From contig MPUH01000743.1 in NCBI GenBank assembly GCA_001970955.1, positions 1 through 37,359 of the forward strand: 37,359 nt of DNA, written 5' to 3'. Source of the DNA: Stentor coeruleus (Eukaryota > Ciliophora > Heterotrichea > Heterotrichida > Stentoridae). How positions within the stretch are numbered: the first letter of the stretch is position 1; every line of letters begins with the position of its first letter. A model generated the notes under the pieces. It did no database searches. It saw only the letters and a program-made list of their open reading frames with translations, and was not told where the DNA came from. Of this stretch, positions 11,171-22,230 are shown one piece after another. The position numbers were made by a program, and so were the translations under genes.

Positions 11171-11611
11171 ATGGAACCTCCAAGTGTCGATATCGAAATT
11201 CTTTGTCTGATATATGGTTTAAGTAAAACCTCAGAAGCAAGCAAGATAAGTGAAGACGCAATTCGGAAAATGCTTGAAAAACTCAACCCTGAAAACCACA
11301 CTTTTTTCATATTTGTTCGAGACTGTCTTTTACAGTTAATAAACAAAATAGGCCCTGAAGAAGCTTCGAAAAAACTTGAAATATCAGTCCCTGTAATAAA
11401 AACCATAGCAAAACATGCTAAAGCTCCGAACAAAACCCAAAAATTCTCGTTTTTAAAACTAAACAAAACTCCAAAGAATTGTGATATAAAAAAACAAGTT
11501 ATTGAGTTTTACAATAATTGCAAGAGTTTGGTTAAAACAGCTAAAAGGTTTAATATTACAAGAGAGAAAGCTATAAGTTATGTTATAAGTTCTGTAGAGA
11601 GGACTGAGTGA
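11171..11611 (+). CDS. Small helix-turn-helix-like protein, tandem copy 2
   Basis: This 146-aa protein is a paralogue of the gene at 10440 and has the same three-unit layout. The N-terminal unit is YGLSKTSEASKISEDAIRKM, the middle unit carries EEASKKLEISVPVIKTI, and the C-terminal unit is KKQVIEFYNNCKSLVKTAKR followed by FNITREKA. The central linker differs (Phe/Leu/Lys-rich instead of Pro/Gln-rich). The stop is TGA, which supports TGA being a true stop in this organism. The 281-base spacer between the copies is G-poor like other 5' flanks, so each copy probably has its own promoter. Function is unknown; the helix-turn-helix assignment rests on visual pattern only. Confidence 0.75.
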   Translation: MEPPSVDIEILCLIYGLSKTSEASKISEDAIRKMLEKLNPENHTFFIFVRDCLLQLINKIGPEEASKKLEISVPVIKTIAKHAKAPNKTQKFSFLKLNKTPKNCDIKKQVIEFYNNCKSLVKTAKRFNITREKAISYVISSVERTE

Positions 11612-12141
11612 TTTGAGTCATTTTTAGGATAATTTACTGAATTTTTATAAGGCTTTTGATGTTTGTAGAAAGATTTTATTTTATGTTGTTATATGAAGAT
11701 TATATAATGGTAAATATAAACTCTTTGAATATTAGAGGGAATTTTATATTTGGGTTCATGATTTTTTTATGAAATTAATCGTCTTTAAAAATGGTTATGT
11801 TTTAGCATATGCTAATATATAATAAAATAATCTTTCTGGTTTACTCACAACTTTTAAATATATATTTATGAACACTCATAAATTTCCATTATATTGATAT
11901 ATATTTAACCTAAAATTACTGAAATCTACATACACAAAGACCATTTTCCTATTCCTACAAATATTTTTCCACATCCCTCTTTAAATCCATATCCAAAGCT
12001 AAATTCAAAAAACTCAAATAATATTTCTAAAAAGCAGCTCTAAAAAAACTGCAAAAATAACTAGAATTTAATCTGACCCTAACATCAAGACAATCCTTAA
12101 AAACCACTATCTCAACTAACTTTTAAATCTAAAATATCTAT
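11612..12141. other. Convergent intergenic region
   Basis: These 530 bases lie between the 3' ends of a plus-strand and a minus-strand gene. The left half is C-poor and the right half G-poor, which is the 3'-flank signature for each strand. Nothing else was recognised. Confidence 0.6.
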
Positions 12142-15100
12142 CTAAAAAGGTCTCTTAGGTTGATTTCTAACAACATCAACTTCAGTTCCCAAGGGGTTAT
12201 TCTCATGAATCTGTCTAATCTTACTTAATTGCCCAAGTTTATCACTCTGAGGTAGTAATAACCGTACAAGTCCTGCATATACAACTTCCAAAACAATCTG
12301 ACATCCAGTGAAAATCAGTATATTAATAATCCAATAAAAAGTATATACCTGACAATAAGTCACAGTCATATAAAGAATCCCTAAAATACTAGCCGCATCT
12401 AAAATGAACCAAATAGCTGCTTGAATATAAAAGGATATTGTCGTTCTTAAATAAATAGAATTTAATATAAAGAAAGGGATAACAACTCCTTGAGTAATAC
12501 CCCAAGCTATAGCTCCTGGATATATTGAAGATTCATAATAATCACCATAAGGCTTTTTAGACATATTTTCAGGGTCGTTATAGTAAAGTTCTAATACACC
12601 AATAAGACAATAAAGGATTAGATAATTACAGAGAAATTGCAAAGAAAGTATAGCTCGACGATAGAACTGCTGCTCAAAGAAAAGGCTGGAATATGGGTAG
12701 ATTAATAAAATACTACTGATTTTTGAAATCTTTTCTGTGTTGTAGTCATTGTAAACGAAAAACATTGTAAGGGTTAAGAAAAGAGAGATTATTATACCCA
12801 TAGCTATTACTGGTCCTCTTCCGATACCACATGGATAAATAACTTTGCTAACCTTAAATGTTGACTGATAAGAAATACTAACAGAAACTTTAGTATTTGT
12901 AATACTATTAATAGTACATCCAACTGTATCCCAAGTATTATCATCTAACAAATTCAAACAATGATAATCTAAAGTTGTATCAAAACTTCCTTCAATCTCC
13001 ACTACAATACTATCATTAGTTGGTATTTCAATTTCAGTTTGCTCACTATCAAGCACAAGGGAAAAACTCTCATAAGTTCCTGATTTATAAAAAGTTATAT
13101 CAAAAACAGGTTCAGTAAAATTGTAAATAACCACTAAAATATCATAAACATAAGTTTCATTGATTTGGAAATTTTCATTCAAAACTATTGAAGATTTATC
13201 CAGTTCTATTGTTGATAAAAGATTTACTCTGTCACTGAGCATTCTTTCAGAATAAATATTACAATCGCTAACATAAATAAATGGGTCCATCCCTGGTAAA
13301 CTAGCCGCAAGTAATTTAACCCCAAGAAGATTAGTCAATATGCTAACTTTTGTGAAATCCATCAATTGCATATTAGGTTCAAAAATTTCAATAATCTGAG
13401 TTACCTGTTCTGATAAAATATCTTCTGTAAGCTGATTGACAATTGATGTTGTAAAATTAGCTAAATAATCCAAAACACTTATAGAAACATAATTTTGGTT
13501 TTCACAAAGAGATCTAAGGCAACTAATATAAATGTCAAGAGTGGATGAACTGATAATTGCTGTTGAGAAGTAAAATTCATTAATTGTAAGGATATAATTG
13601 TATGTTATAAGAGAATCAGCTAATGGAGCATAATACACAATAGCCGATGGAGTACTAGCAGGATTCTGAATTTCTGCTTCGAAATCTTCTAGCACACCTA
13701 AATCTCTAATAGATTTGGGTAAACTATTAGAATATATTTCACTACATTCATAATCATCGCAAATCTTCATCACAACAAATTTAGTATTGCTTTTCACTCT
13801 TATTGAGGCTAATGATAAGGATGATTCTGGGGTAATCCAATCAATAATACCTTCTGAGCTTTTAACTCCAAAATAATAAAGCAGTGTCGTACCTGTTGGG
13901 CTTACACACTTATAACCCTCAAGGCTATACAAATCATTAGATTTTGTGCTTTTTAAACTATCGCATGTAGGCCTTGCACTTCTTGTTATAAATGATAAGG
14001 AATATGTACTTTTATTGTCAATTTTTGATGTCATTGTTAATTTTATTTCATATGTTTTTCCGTAGTCTAAATAATCAGCTGGGATTTCTAAGAAGGATTT
14101 GTTTAAATTTATTGTTTTTGTTGATGTAGTTTTTGGGTCGAACTCCCATAAAAAAATTGAATCCTCGTTGGAAACTATTTTTGATAAAAGCTTTATGGGT
14201 ACTCTATTACTTATGATACCTTCTAATGATTCAAGTTGAACATCGCCTTTTAGTGAACTGTCAATTATTAACTCTAAGGTTAATGAAGTGGATTTTTCAG
14301 TTGTGCTTGCTGCAGCTTCAAAAAGGTAATATGAACCATTTTTAAGATCAGATTTTCCAATTTTCAAAATATTTCCTATGAAAATTGTAAAAAGAGCTTC
14401 ACCTTTGTTGTTTAAGCAGGTTGCTGTACCTTGGGTACAGGTCCAGGTTACAGTGATTTTATTAGTAATATCTGCAGGGTCAGATACATAAGCTTCGATT
14501 TCTAAGTCTTTTTCCACACCAATTTTTCCACTCCATCGACTAAATTTAATTACTAATGGCTCTTCTTCAACTGCCACAGTAATACTAGTTTCTCCAAGAG
14601 CACTAGTGTTAGGAATAGTCACTTTAATATTAAAAATATATTCAGCTCCTTCTTTCAAATCCCCACTGTTTATGTTTAACACCCCAAGCTTAGAACTTTT
14701 TGCTAGCATACTATCCAAATTGATATACTCAGTAGATTCATAACTCCATTCATAAATATATTCCCCAATAGTATCACAGTTACTAAGAATATCAACTTTG
14801 ATTTCAGCGCTTTCTGATCTTTTAATTCCAAGATAGTCTCCATAATTAGTATCAACAATCAAAATCTTATCCTCTCTAATATCAACATAATCAGTCTCAA
14901 CATCAAAAGTCCCATAAAGTCCATTGACTATTTTTGTTGTAATACCCAAAAATTCCTTTACAAGGTATTCAGATGGGATTGTCAAAATATAAGAATTTTG
15001 TTGTGCTACATAGTCAATTAAGGCTTGATTTGCTGATACGGCTGCATAAGAATAATTATAGTATTCCTGAGTGTTAAGGTTTGTGATTACCAATTTAGAT

Positions 15101-16908
15101 GAGCAGGTCTTAGAAAAGTAGTTAGGTTTAGAGAGTTCGATTTGCGGTGAAGGGAGGGCATATTTTAGGGATATTGTAATTGGAAGTGAGCTCGGAGGAG
15201 GATTACATTTATTATTTTTTGGTCTAAGGTCAGTATTCAATAATAGTTGTTCTTGTAATGGAGGCAAGGGCTTTGATGATGCAAGGATAAAAGATCGCGA
15301 GTTATACCAATAGCATTGACTGATATAAGCTATTAAAGAACTTGGCAAAGTGACGAAATCACTGCAAGATTTCGTAGAATTCAGCACAATATCGTTAAAT
15401 CTAACAAAAATTCCAAAGTAATCTGAAGTATAATAAGCAGTAATATCGCTTGCCTTAAAGTAATTTCCGCATATTACACATACCTCATTGCTATAAGCAT
15501 AACCACTATCACAAGTGCATTCTGGTTTTTTATATGAACTATTTTTAACACACGAGCAAACCCCATTCGACAATGCAGCTGCTTTAATACATTCAATACA
15601 AGTTCCTTGCGTATTAACCGTTTTACAAAATGAATCAATAGAATAAACAGTGAGATTCGTGAATTTAGCTTGAGAATTATCATAATTCGTAATAGCAGAA
15701 AGCACAGTTGAACCTTTATCTTTAAAAGTAATTTCAAAAGATGCTGAACCTGTTGATGTTGTCTTGACAATAAACCCTGACATAGATAATAAAGATGATA
15801 GTAATATTATATTAGTCTCGTAAGGATAAAGAAGGTTGTTATAATAAAGACTTGCTGTGACAATTAGTGATTCTCCAATTTGAACATAAAAAGTATTACT
15901 TGAAACAATGATTTGTTGAATTGGATCTCCAGGAGATATTGTCAAGAGAAAATTATTGGATTGTATACAAGAAATCGCCGTAGCATTGATTTGGAAATTC
16001 CCATATTGACTTATGCTAAGACCATCAAATTGTGCTTGACCATTAGAGCTTGTTTTAGCTATAGTGCCTTGAAGTAGTCCAGGATACTCATTAGAAAACT
16101 TAAATAAATGCAAAGTTATGTCGATGTTTTTTTCTGTTTGCAACTCCAAAAGGTCTATTAAAGTGTATATTTCAACCTTGATTCCAAATATTGAGTATGT
16201 ATTTGTAGGCTATTTAAATCTTACCTTAGCTGTAGTCAGACTGATTTTCATATAAAAGTTATCAGAAGCAGTTAATTTTATAGAAGACGAATAGTAATTG
16301 TCACATAGGATGATTAATCTTTTATATCCTTCTTTAGCGAAACTCAGTTCAAAAGATGCTTGCCCATATGTCCCTTCTATTAAAGTTGTTCCTATAAGAT
16401 CTTCATTAAAAGCTTCAAATACTTCAAAAGAACTGCTTAGTATTGGGGTATCTAAAGTTTCATATACTCCAGATACTTGGATTTGCACAGCTTCATAGAT
16501 TGAGACTATATGTTTGTCTAAGGTTATTGAAACAGGGAAACAGTCATTTTTAGTCTGAGTTATAGAATTTGATATGCCTGGAGTGACCCCAATGCCTGCG
16601 GCAATTATATTAAAAGTTCCAGCACACCATAATTCAAATTTAAAGTCGTAAGCACCACTTGATAATGAAAATTTCCAATCTGGCCCTTCGATTGTCCCGA
16701 CTGGATTTAGGTATAAGTAAACAGTCATTTTAGAAGAGGTGACTATAGTATTTGAAGTACTTGATAACAATTCGACTCGACCTGTTACTTTATAGTCGCC
16801 ATCCTGCATAGAGTTTACAAATGATAAGGTTTTAAAGCTGAGATAGTCAGCCTGAACGTGAAGAATGAGCAATGATGCTATTAAGGACAGAGCCTTGATG
16901 AAAACCAT
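12142..16908 (-). CDS. REJ/adhesion-type surface protein, inverted paralogue
   Basis: The start at 16908 encodes a signal peptide (MVFIKALSLIASLLILHVQA). Exon 1 is 16908-16225 and exon 2 is 16209-12142, separated by a 15-nt intron; together they give 1583 aa. The order is one or two Ig-like repeats, then an EGF-like Cys-rich segment (CKTVNTQGTCIECI...CSC...CTC...CVIC, nt ~15635-15460), then REJ-like domains (nt ~14850-14250) with WSYES and VTWTCTQGTATC patterns. Next comes a long linker and a GPS-like region (nt ~12960-12850), where CLNLLDDNTWDTVGC is followed by YQSTF instead of the cleavable HLT/S. About five membrane segments follow (nt ~12825-12210). It has far fewer Ig repeats than the gene at 2078. 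It is probably a plasma-membrane receptor or adhesin; the ligand is unknown. Confidence 0.85.
16210..16224 (-). other. 15-nt spliceosomal intron
   Basis: On the minus strand the intron reads GTAAGATTTAAATAG. It is in phase 0, with an in-frame terminal TAG, between ...LTTAK and PTNTYSIF. It occupies the same place, directly before a Pro-Thr repeat boundary, as the introns in the plus-strand paralogue. The position therefore predates the duplication. Confidence 0.9.
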
Positions 16909-19522
16909 ATTTTATTTAAATCATTGGTATGGGCTTAGGAGCCGGATAAGCATTTTTTATTAGTCAATTGGCTTAAGAAGAATGATAATGGCTAAGGAGA
17001 AATTGTGAGAATTAGTTGGGTTTGATGAAAATTAGAAGCAGATAAGGGATGATGATGAAGCTTTGGTAAGATTTCGAAAAAAGGCACTTTTAGGATTTTA
17101 GAAGAGGGTTTATGGTATTAGATTTGGCGATTTTAAGTTGATTGAGATAATTTTTTGTAAGGATTGGATTTCGAGATGAACTTGACACTATAGGAATTAA
17201 AATGTGTATTTTATGGATTTAAAAGCAAAATGATAGATTGCTGTAAGAGTCATTTAGGTCGGATTATGAAATTGTATTAAGTGGAGGATTAGAGGAGATA
17301 ATTGTTGATTTTTTTAAAGAAATTCTATATGATATTTGAGTTTAAAGTTAGTATTGCATTAGATTTTTTTACCCTCTTAAACTCAACTAATCACCAAACA
17401 TAAACTAATTTGAAGGCAATTTAAATCTTATACAATAATCTATCAAAACAGTAACTAAACCTTAACACCCTCTCTTAACTAATCATCCCCTCACTTTTTA
17501 AAAACTATCTACTCCGAATATCTTCATCTTAAAATACTCAATAATCCTTCACACACCTACTTTTACTTATAAAATTAATTAACAATGGAGATATCAAATT
17601 CTGGTACGATAACCCATCGATCAAAGTCTTTAAAGGAATTCTTCAAATTATCAATGATCTCACCTCTATAAAAATTCCCATAAAAAATTCAGCAACTGCA
17701 AAATTAATTTTATCAAAACAAATCCATGAAGTAATATAAGTATTCCCTAATAGAATTCAAAAACTTGAGAGTTTTTTCTAGTTTTCTTTATTGATTCTTT
17801 ATTTTTTTTAGATGATATAACCAAACTATCTGTGTCCTTGTTTATGTGGGAATATTTTCAATGTCTAATCTTAGAAATTTGGAGTGATACAATTGCCTTG
17901 TATGCTGATATTATCATATTATTCTTTATACTAGATTTCTGATCCTTATATGGTTAGAAAGTTGGTAAAAATGTATCTTATATAGAAAGAATTAAGACTT
18001 ATTCTACATAAATTTCAATCCAAATAGGCATATTTTTTTGAAATTATTTAGACTTCATAGCCTATGATTATTCAAGAGAAGTTAGTATATGTAGTCTGAT
18101 AATTTCTTGGTATATTTTTTTGTAATCTAAGATTTGAAGAAATTGAAAGCAATTGTTTATTGTTAAACCTTTATTTAACTTAAAAAGTGTATTATCAACA
18201 AAAAATTCTAAAGAACCTTTTAATTATTGCAGTTTGGTAGATTAGTTTTGGAGAATAGTAGGATTGATGAAGAAGGTTGATGAAGAGATTGAACATTTGA
18301 TGAAATTGATAAATTTAATAAGTTGATTATGGAAAATTAGGAAGAAAGGACTTAGGATGAGAATTTGGTGCTTAATTGGAAAATTGGACAGAGGAAGGTT
18401 TTGGAGTTGATTAAAGATGTAGAAATGCTGATTTAGATTAAAGATATTAAGCTTTATAGGAAAGTTTAAGGATATAAACATAAATAAATTTTAGGTTAGG
18501 AAAAATGATTATAATTAACAATTATGTAGTAGCTATTTTTTATAAGATTGGGCTGATAAGATTGCTTAGCTTAAGATTTATATGATGATTACTGATGATT
18601 TATAATAGAAAAATCATTAAAGGAAAATTTTAAGTTCTTTAAAGAGATTAGAGTTGAAAGTTTGTCATGAGCTAAATATCAAAGAATCTCAAATCATCTC
18701 CTTAAACAATCCATCATAATTCACTATTATATGCTATCGCGTATAATTTCATTTTTTACATCTATTATATATGTCTTACAATATATTCTAACTATTATAA
18801 AAGAAAAATCAGTTAAATTTATTTTGATTATTTTAACAAAAATAAGCATTTCAGGATATCCTCCTTTAAAATGTCATATAATTTTACAAAAAGCTTTCCA
18901 ATTAACTCCATCATACTAAAATCCTTATAATTCTGCCACTACATAAAGCAAAAATCTGAGCCTTATTTTAATATTCATAAGCATTAAGATTTTTACTACT
19001 TTTACATTAATAAACTCAAATAGAATAATAACAAAACATTTTTCATAATAAAAATCTTAAATCCAAAGCTTAATCTAACAGTAGCTGCGAATAAAATCTC
19101 AAACCAATATTTCCTTTGATATTTTACAATTTCATATCATTCTATTAAGGGTCAAATAAAAGAAATCTTCCTAACTAAACGTAAAAATAACAATATACAA
19201 GTTCTAATCTTATATTACCCTTATTATCTATATCTATACATTAAATATATACCTAAAAATTCTATTTCATTCAGTTCTTATAATTAAAAAGCTTAATCTC
19301 AAGAAGACCTAAACTGTTTATTCCAGCAATTTCCATTTCTCATTTCAGTGATTTTTCAGAATTCATAATCCAAATAAGCATCCTAATAATCTACTTAAAA
19401 TTCCTTCATTATCTTTCATTACTAAGATCTTGAGTTTTAAGAAATATTATAGCAAAACCCTCTCGATTAAAGCAATCCTTATTAAGCAATTTTCACTGGT
19501 TTTATATTATAAATCTAATACA
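16909..19522. other. Long, mostly empty intergenic region
   Basis: These 2.6 kb are AT-rich with alternating composition blocks. 16909-17360 is C-poor, the 5' flank of the minus-strand gene. 17360-17580 is G-poor. 17760-18060 is mixed T-rich, and 18230-18480 is very C-poor and purine-rich. 18700-19520 is G-poor, the 5' flank of the plus-strand gene. Short reading frames at 18242-18481 (-) and 18731-18919 (+) are low-complexity and not credible. A possible coding remnant at 17545-17739 is listed separately. No tRNA was seen. Confidence 0.55.
17545..17739 (+). pseudogene. Possible small coding remnant without a start
   Basis: An open frame with no ATG reads NGDIKFWYDNPSIKVFKGIL and then continues in ordinary-looking composition to a TAA at 17737-17739. 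An ATG at 17585 lies in a different frame and stops after 28 codons. The flanks show the skew expected around a short plus-strand unit: a G-poor stretch before it and a T-rich stretch after. It may be a decayed gene, or a gene whose start needs an unseen intron. The call is weak. Confidence 0.25.
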
Positions 19523-20947
19523 ATGGAAGAAAAACCTAAAGCTCAGTTGCACGAGAGAAAAATACCTCAAATCCCTCTTGTGTCAAAGTCCAGTTGTCCA
19601 AGTCCTCAAAAGCTAAAATCCAATAATAAAAATCCTATAAAATCTTATGTTCCAAGTCTAACCCAAAGTATTGACTTCACAAATAACGTAGCATCTCCAG
19701 CCCAATCTATTAGCAAAAAAACGTTTAATAAACCCAGTTTACCTTTTCAAAAAGACTATTTTTTCTGTTTAAAAAATCAAAAATTAGAAACCCTTCAAAA
19801 CAAAAAAAATCCTTTACATACATCTTTAAAAAGTTTAAACCTTCCAATCTGCAAAAATTTCAACAGTCATGTAAAAAGTGATTCAAATGAAAAAATACTT
19901 TTCAAAAACTTAAACAACTCAAAAACCGAAGCTAATTTACATAAAGCAATGTGGAGTGTTCCTATAATACTTTCAAACCACAAAGCAAATTCTCTTAATA
20001 GCTCAGAGAAATTCAATGAGGATTCATATGCGGATATCATAAAAGACTCAGAAGATTATCATATAGAAAACCTTGAAATATGTAGAAAATCAATTGAAAG
20101 TCGGCCTACTCTTTGTCAAACTGAAGGTGCTGAAATGTTCCCAATTATAGATAAAATATCTGCATTAGCATTAGAAAAACCATCTATAAACCTCAAACCA
20201 ATACGTGAATCACTTCATAAAAACCTTAAATTTTATACATCTTGTCATATAATCCAATTCTTTGAAGTCCTTTCATACTTAAAAAATATTGAGCTTTCTC
20301 CTTGTCAACAAAGCTCAATATGGCAAATCTCATGTTTAGAAAAACTATTCAAATGCTTTTATTCACGTCCACAAATTGATGATAACAATATAGAAATTTG
20401 TGAAAAAATTATTATATTTGCTTTGACGCCACTGTGTTTTACTGATTATTTACATAAAAGTTTACTTGTTTCAGTTAATTTATTGATTAATCAAATTGGA
20501 AATCCTCCTAATGATCTTGAAGATATGTTTAATAATATTGTCCAAAGCCAAAATGAGCAGATTTGGGAATCGAAGAAAATGCCTTTACTTGGGCTTGCGA
20601 ATATCCTTTTTTTAGACAGTTTTTTCCCTGAGATTTTAAATAAACTTATTGGGCTTTGTGAGGTTTGCGATATAAATATTTTGAAAATTGTTTTTAAACT
20701 TACTAGGATTAATGTTCAGTTGTTGAGAAAAAGGAAACTTGATGATATGATTATTAGGGGGAAGAAATGCTTGGAGTTAGTTTTTTTTATGTTTGCCGGG
20801 ATGGTGGTTTGTTTTTATAGTATTTTTACAAGTGAAAGAGATAAGAAAAAAGTATTTAGGATGATTTTGAAGAAAACCAAAAACAATTTGCCTGAGATTT
20901 TGGATATTGCTAGGAATGTATATTTGAACTACAATGCACAAAACTAG
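19523..20947 (+). CDS. Unknown protein with disordered N-terminus and helical C-terminal domain
   Basis: The start at 19523 (MEEKPKAQLHERKIPQIP) is preferred over an in-frame Met at 19430. The extra 31 residues are unlike the rest, and the G-poor 5'-flank composition continues up to 19520. The protein has 474 aa. Residues 1 to ~210 are rich in Ser, Lys, Asn and Pro and look disordered. From ~215 onward it is Leu/Ile-rich and predicted helical, with spaced Cys, resembling an alpha-solenoid (armadillo-like) arrangement. A hydrophobic stretch near the C-terminus (LELVFFMFAGMVVCFYSIF, nt ~20772-20830) could be a buried helix or a membrane segment. No catalytic motif is visible. I do not recognise the family. 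Confidence 0.8.
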   Translation: MEEKPKAQLHERKIPQIPLVSKSSCPSPQKLKSNNKNPIKSYVPSLTQSIDFTNNVASPAQSISKKTFNKPSLPFQKDYFFCLKNQKLETLQNKKNPLHTSLKSLNLPICKNFNSHVKSDSNEKILFKNLNNSKTEANLHKAMWSVPIILSNHKANSLNSSEKFNEDSYADIIKDSEDYHIENLEICRKSIESRPTLCQTEGAEMFPIIDKISALALEKPSINLKPIRESLHKNLKFYTSCHIIQFFEVLSYLKNIELSPCQQSSIWQISCLEKLFKCFYSRPQIDDNNIEICEKIIIFALTPLCFTDYLHKSLLVSVNLLINQIGNPPNDLEDMFNNIVQSQNEQIWESKKMPLLGLANILFLDSFFPEILNKLIGLCEVCDINILKIVFKLTRINVQLLRKRKLDDMIIRGKKCLELVFFMFAGMVVCFYSIFTSERDKKKVFRMILKKTKNNLPEILDIARNVYLNYNAQN

Positions 20948-21198
20948 AAAAATCTTTAGCTTTAAAGGATATAATAGTTAATAAATATATTATGATTTTG
21001 GTACTGATATTTGATGATATCATTAATTGACATTTTACAAATAGTTTTTTTTTTTACTATAAAATCTCTCATTACATATAAAAATCATAATTTTCCTTCT
21101 TGATAATACTTTCACATTCCTTTCCTCATAAAAAAAACATTTTTTCATATAAACCTTTAAACTTAAAAACAATAATTTAGTTAAATAATCTAAACTAT

Positions 21199-22230
21199 TT
21201 ATCCATTTGAAATGCTCTTCATATTCTTTTTGATATCCCCTAAATTCTCTTTAACTTGTTGTAAAGTTTTCTTTGCCTCAGCATTCTGTTTAATTACCAA
21301 ACTGTTTACAATATTTCTATTCCTCATAATCAGTCTACTTGAATCCATTTCCCTATGTTTAATTTGTTCATTTCTATCTCTTTGAATCCTTTTCAATAAT
21401 GCTGCTAAGGCCATTTGTTGTTGTTGCCTAAGCTTTTTTTCTTTGGTTTCTATGATTTTTTTAACTATGACTTCGTTTTTTTCGTCTTCAATTTCTTCTA
21501 ATTGATCAGCTTTAGCTTTGATTTTTTCAGCTTCTTCATATGATTTTTGTTTAGCTAAAACTTGCTGTTTTTGTCGTAGTCCTAAGAGTTCTTTAGAATG
21601 TTTGACTTTTTTTTGAGCTTCAGCTGTAACTTTTTCCATAAGTTCTTGATATTCTTGAATATGCTTTTCTTTAAGTTTTTCTAAGCTTTTGTAAGCTGTT
21701 GCTTCGTATTCTGCCATGTAGCTGTCCCATGCTTTATTAAAATCTTCAAGTTGAGTGTTCTGAGCATCCTCAAGTGAATGTAATTCCTTTTCTTGTGCTT
21801 CTTTCATTTGTTGTAGCTGTCTAAAAGTTTCTTTTTTTTTAAGTTCATCATACTTTAACTGCGCTTTTTTTGCTTCATTATAGTTGCCTTCGCTTTCACA
21901 TTTAAGCCGATATTCTTCAAGTAACTGTAAGAAATCTAAAACTTTATTTTCTGCTTGTATTGCATCTTGTGAAGCTTCATGAGCGCTTCCTTCGAGTTCT
22001 TTTTCTATTTTCAAAAGCATTTTTAAATACTCATCAAACCCAATTTTCCCATCATGATTAGGGTCTATTTCATCTAAAAGTGACCTAGCTCTTGCAGGAT
22101 CTTTACCAAGTTGTTCCATAACTTGTTCCATATCACTGACATCGATTGCTCCAGAACTGTCTTTATCGAAAATGTCGAAGAGTTTTTTAAAATTCTCAAT
22201 TTCTTCAGGAGGAAAGTCCAAGTCAGCCAT
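21199..22230 (-). CDS. EF-hand calcium-binding protein with long coiled coil
   Basis: This 343-aa protein has two canonical EF-hands at the N-terminus. Loop 1 spans residues 22-33 (DKDSSGAIDVSD) and loop 2 spans 56-67 (DPNHDGKIGFDE). Both have Asp at positions 1 and 5 or an equivalent, Gly at 6 and Ile at 8; loop 1 ends in Asp rather than Glu, so it may bind calcium more weakly. Residues ~75-330 form an almost continuous Lys/Glu/Gln-rich coiled coil. The C-terminus is Lys-rich. The EF-hand pair resembles a calmodulin lobe fused to a rod. Similar proteins in ciliates are often cytoskeletal, but a role in cortical or contractile fibres is only a suggestion. The start at 22230 gives MADLDFPPEE directly before the first helix. 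Confidence 0.9.
   Translation of the reverse strand: MADLDFPPEEIENFKKLFDIFDKDSSGAIDVSDMEQVMEQLGKDPARARSLLDEIDPNHDGKIGFDEYLKMLLKIEKELEGSAHEASQDAIQAENKVLDFLQLLEEYRLKCESEGNYNEAKKAQLKYDELKKKETFRQLQQMKEAQEKELHSLEDAQNTQLEDFNKAWDSYMAEYEATAYKSLEKLKEKHIQEYQELMEKVTAEAQKKVKHSKELLGLRQKQQVLAKQKSYEEAEKIKAKADQLEEIEDEKNEVIVKKIIETKEKKLRQQQQMALAALLKRIQRDRNEQIKHREMDSSRLIMRNRNIVNSLVIKQNAEAKKTLQQVKENLGDIKKNMKSISNG

Noticed and set aside
18242-18481. Minus-strand 79-codon open frame
   Set aside because: Low-complexity Phe/Ile/Leu/Asn-rich translation of a C-poor purine block, no homology-like pattern, and typical of chance frames in AT-rich DNA.
18731-18919. Plus-strand 62-codon open frame with hydrophobic start
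   Set aside because: Lies in the G-poor 5'-flank type sequence of the gene at 19523, and its hydrophobicity follows from A/T-rich codons.
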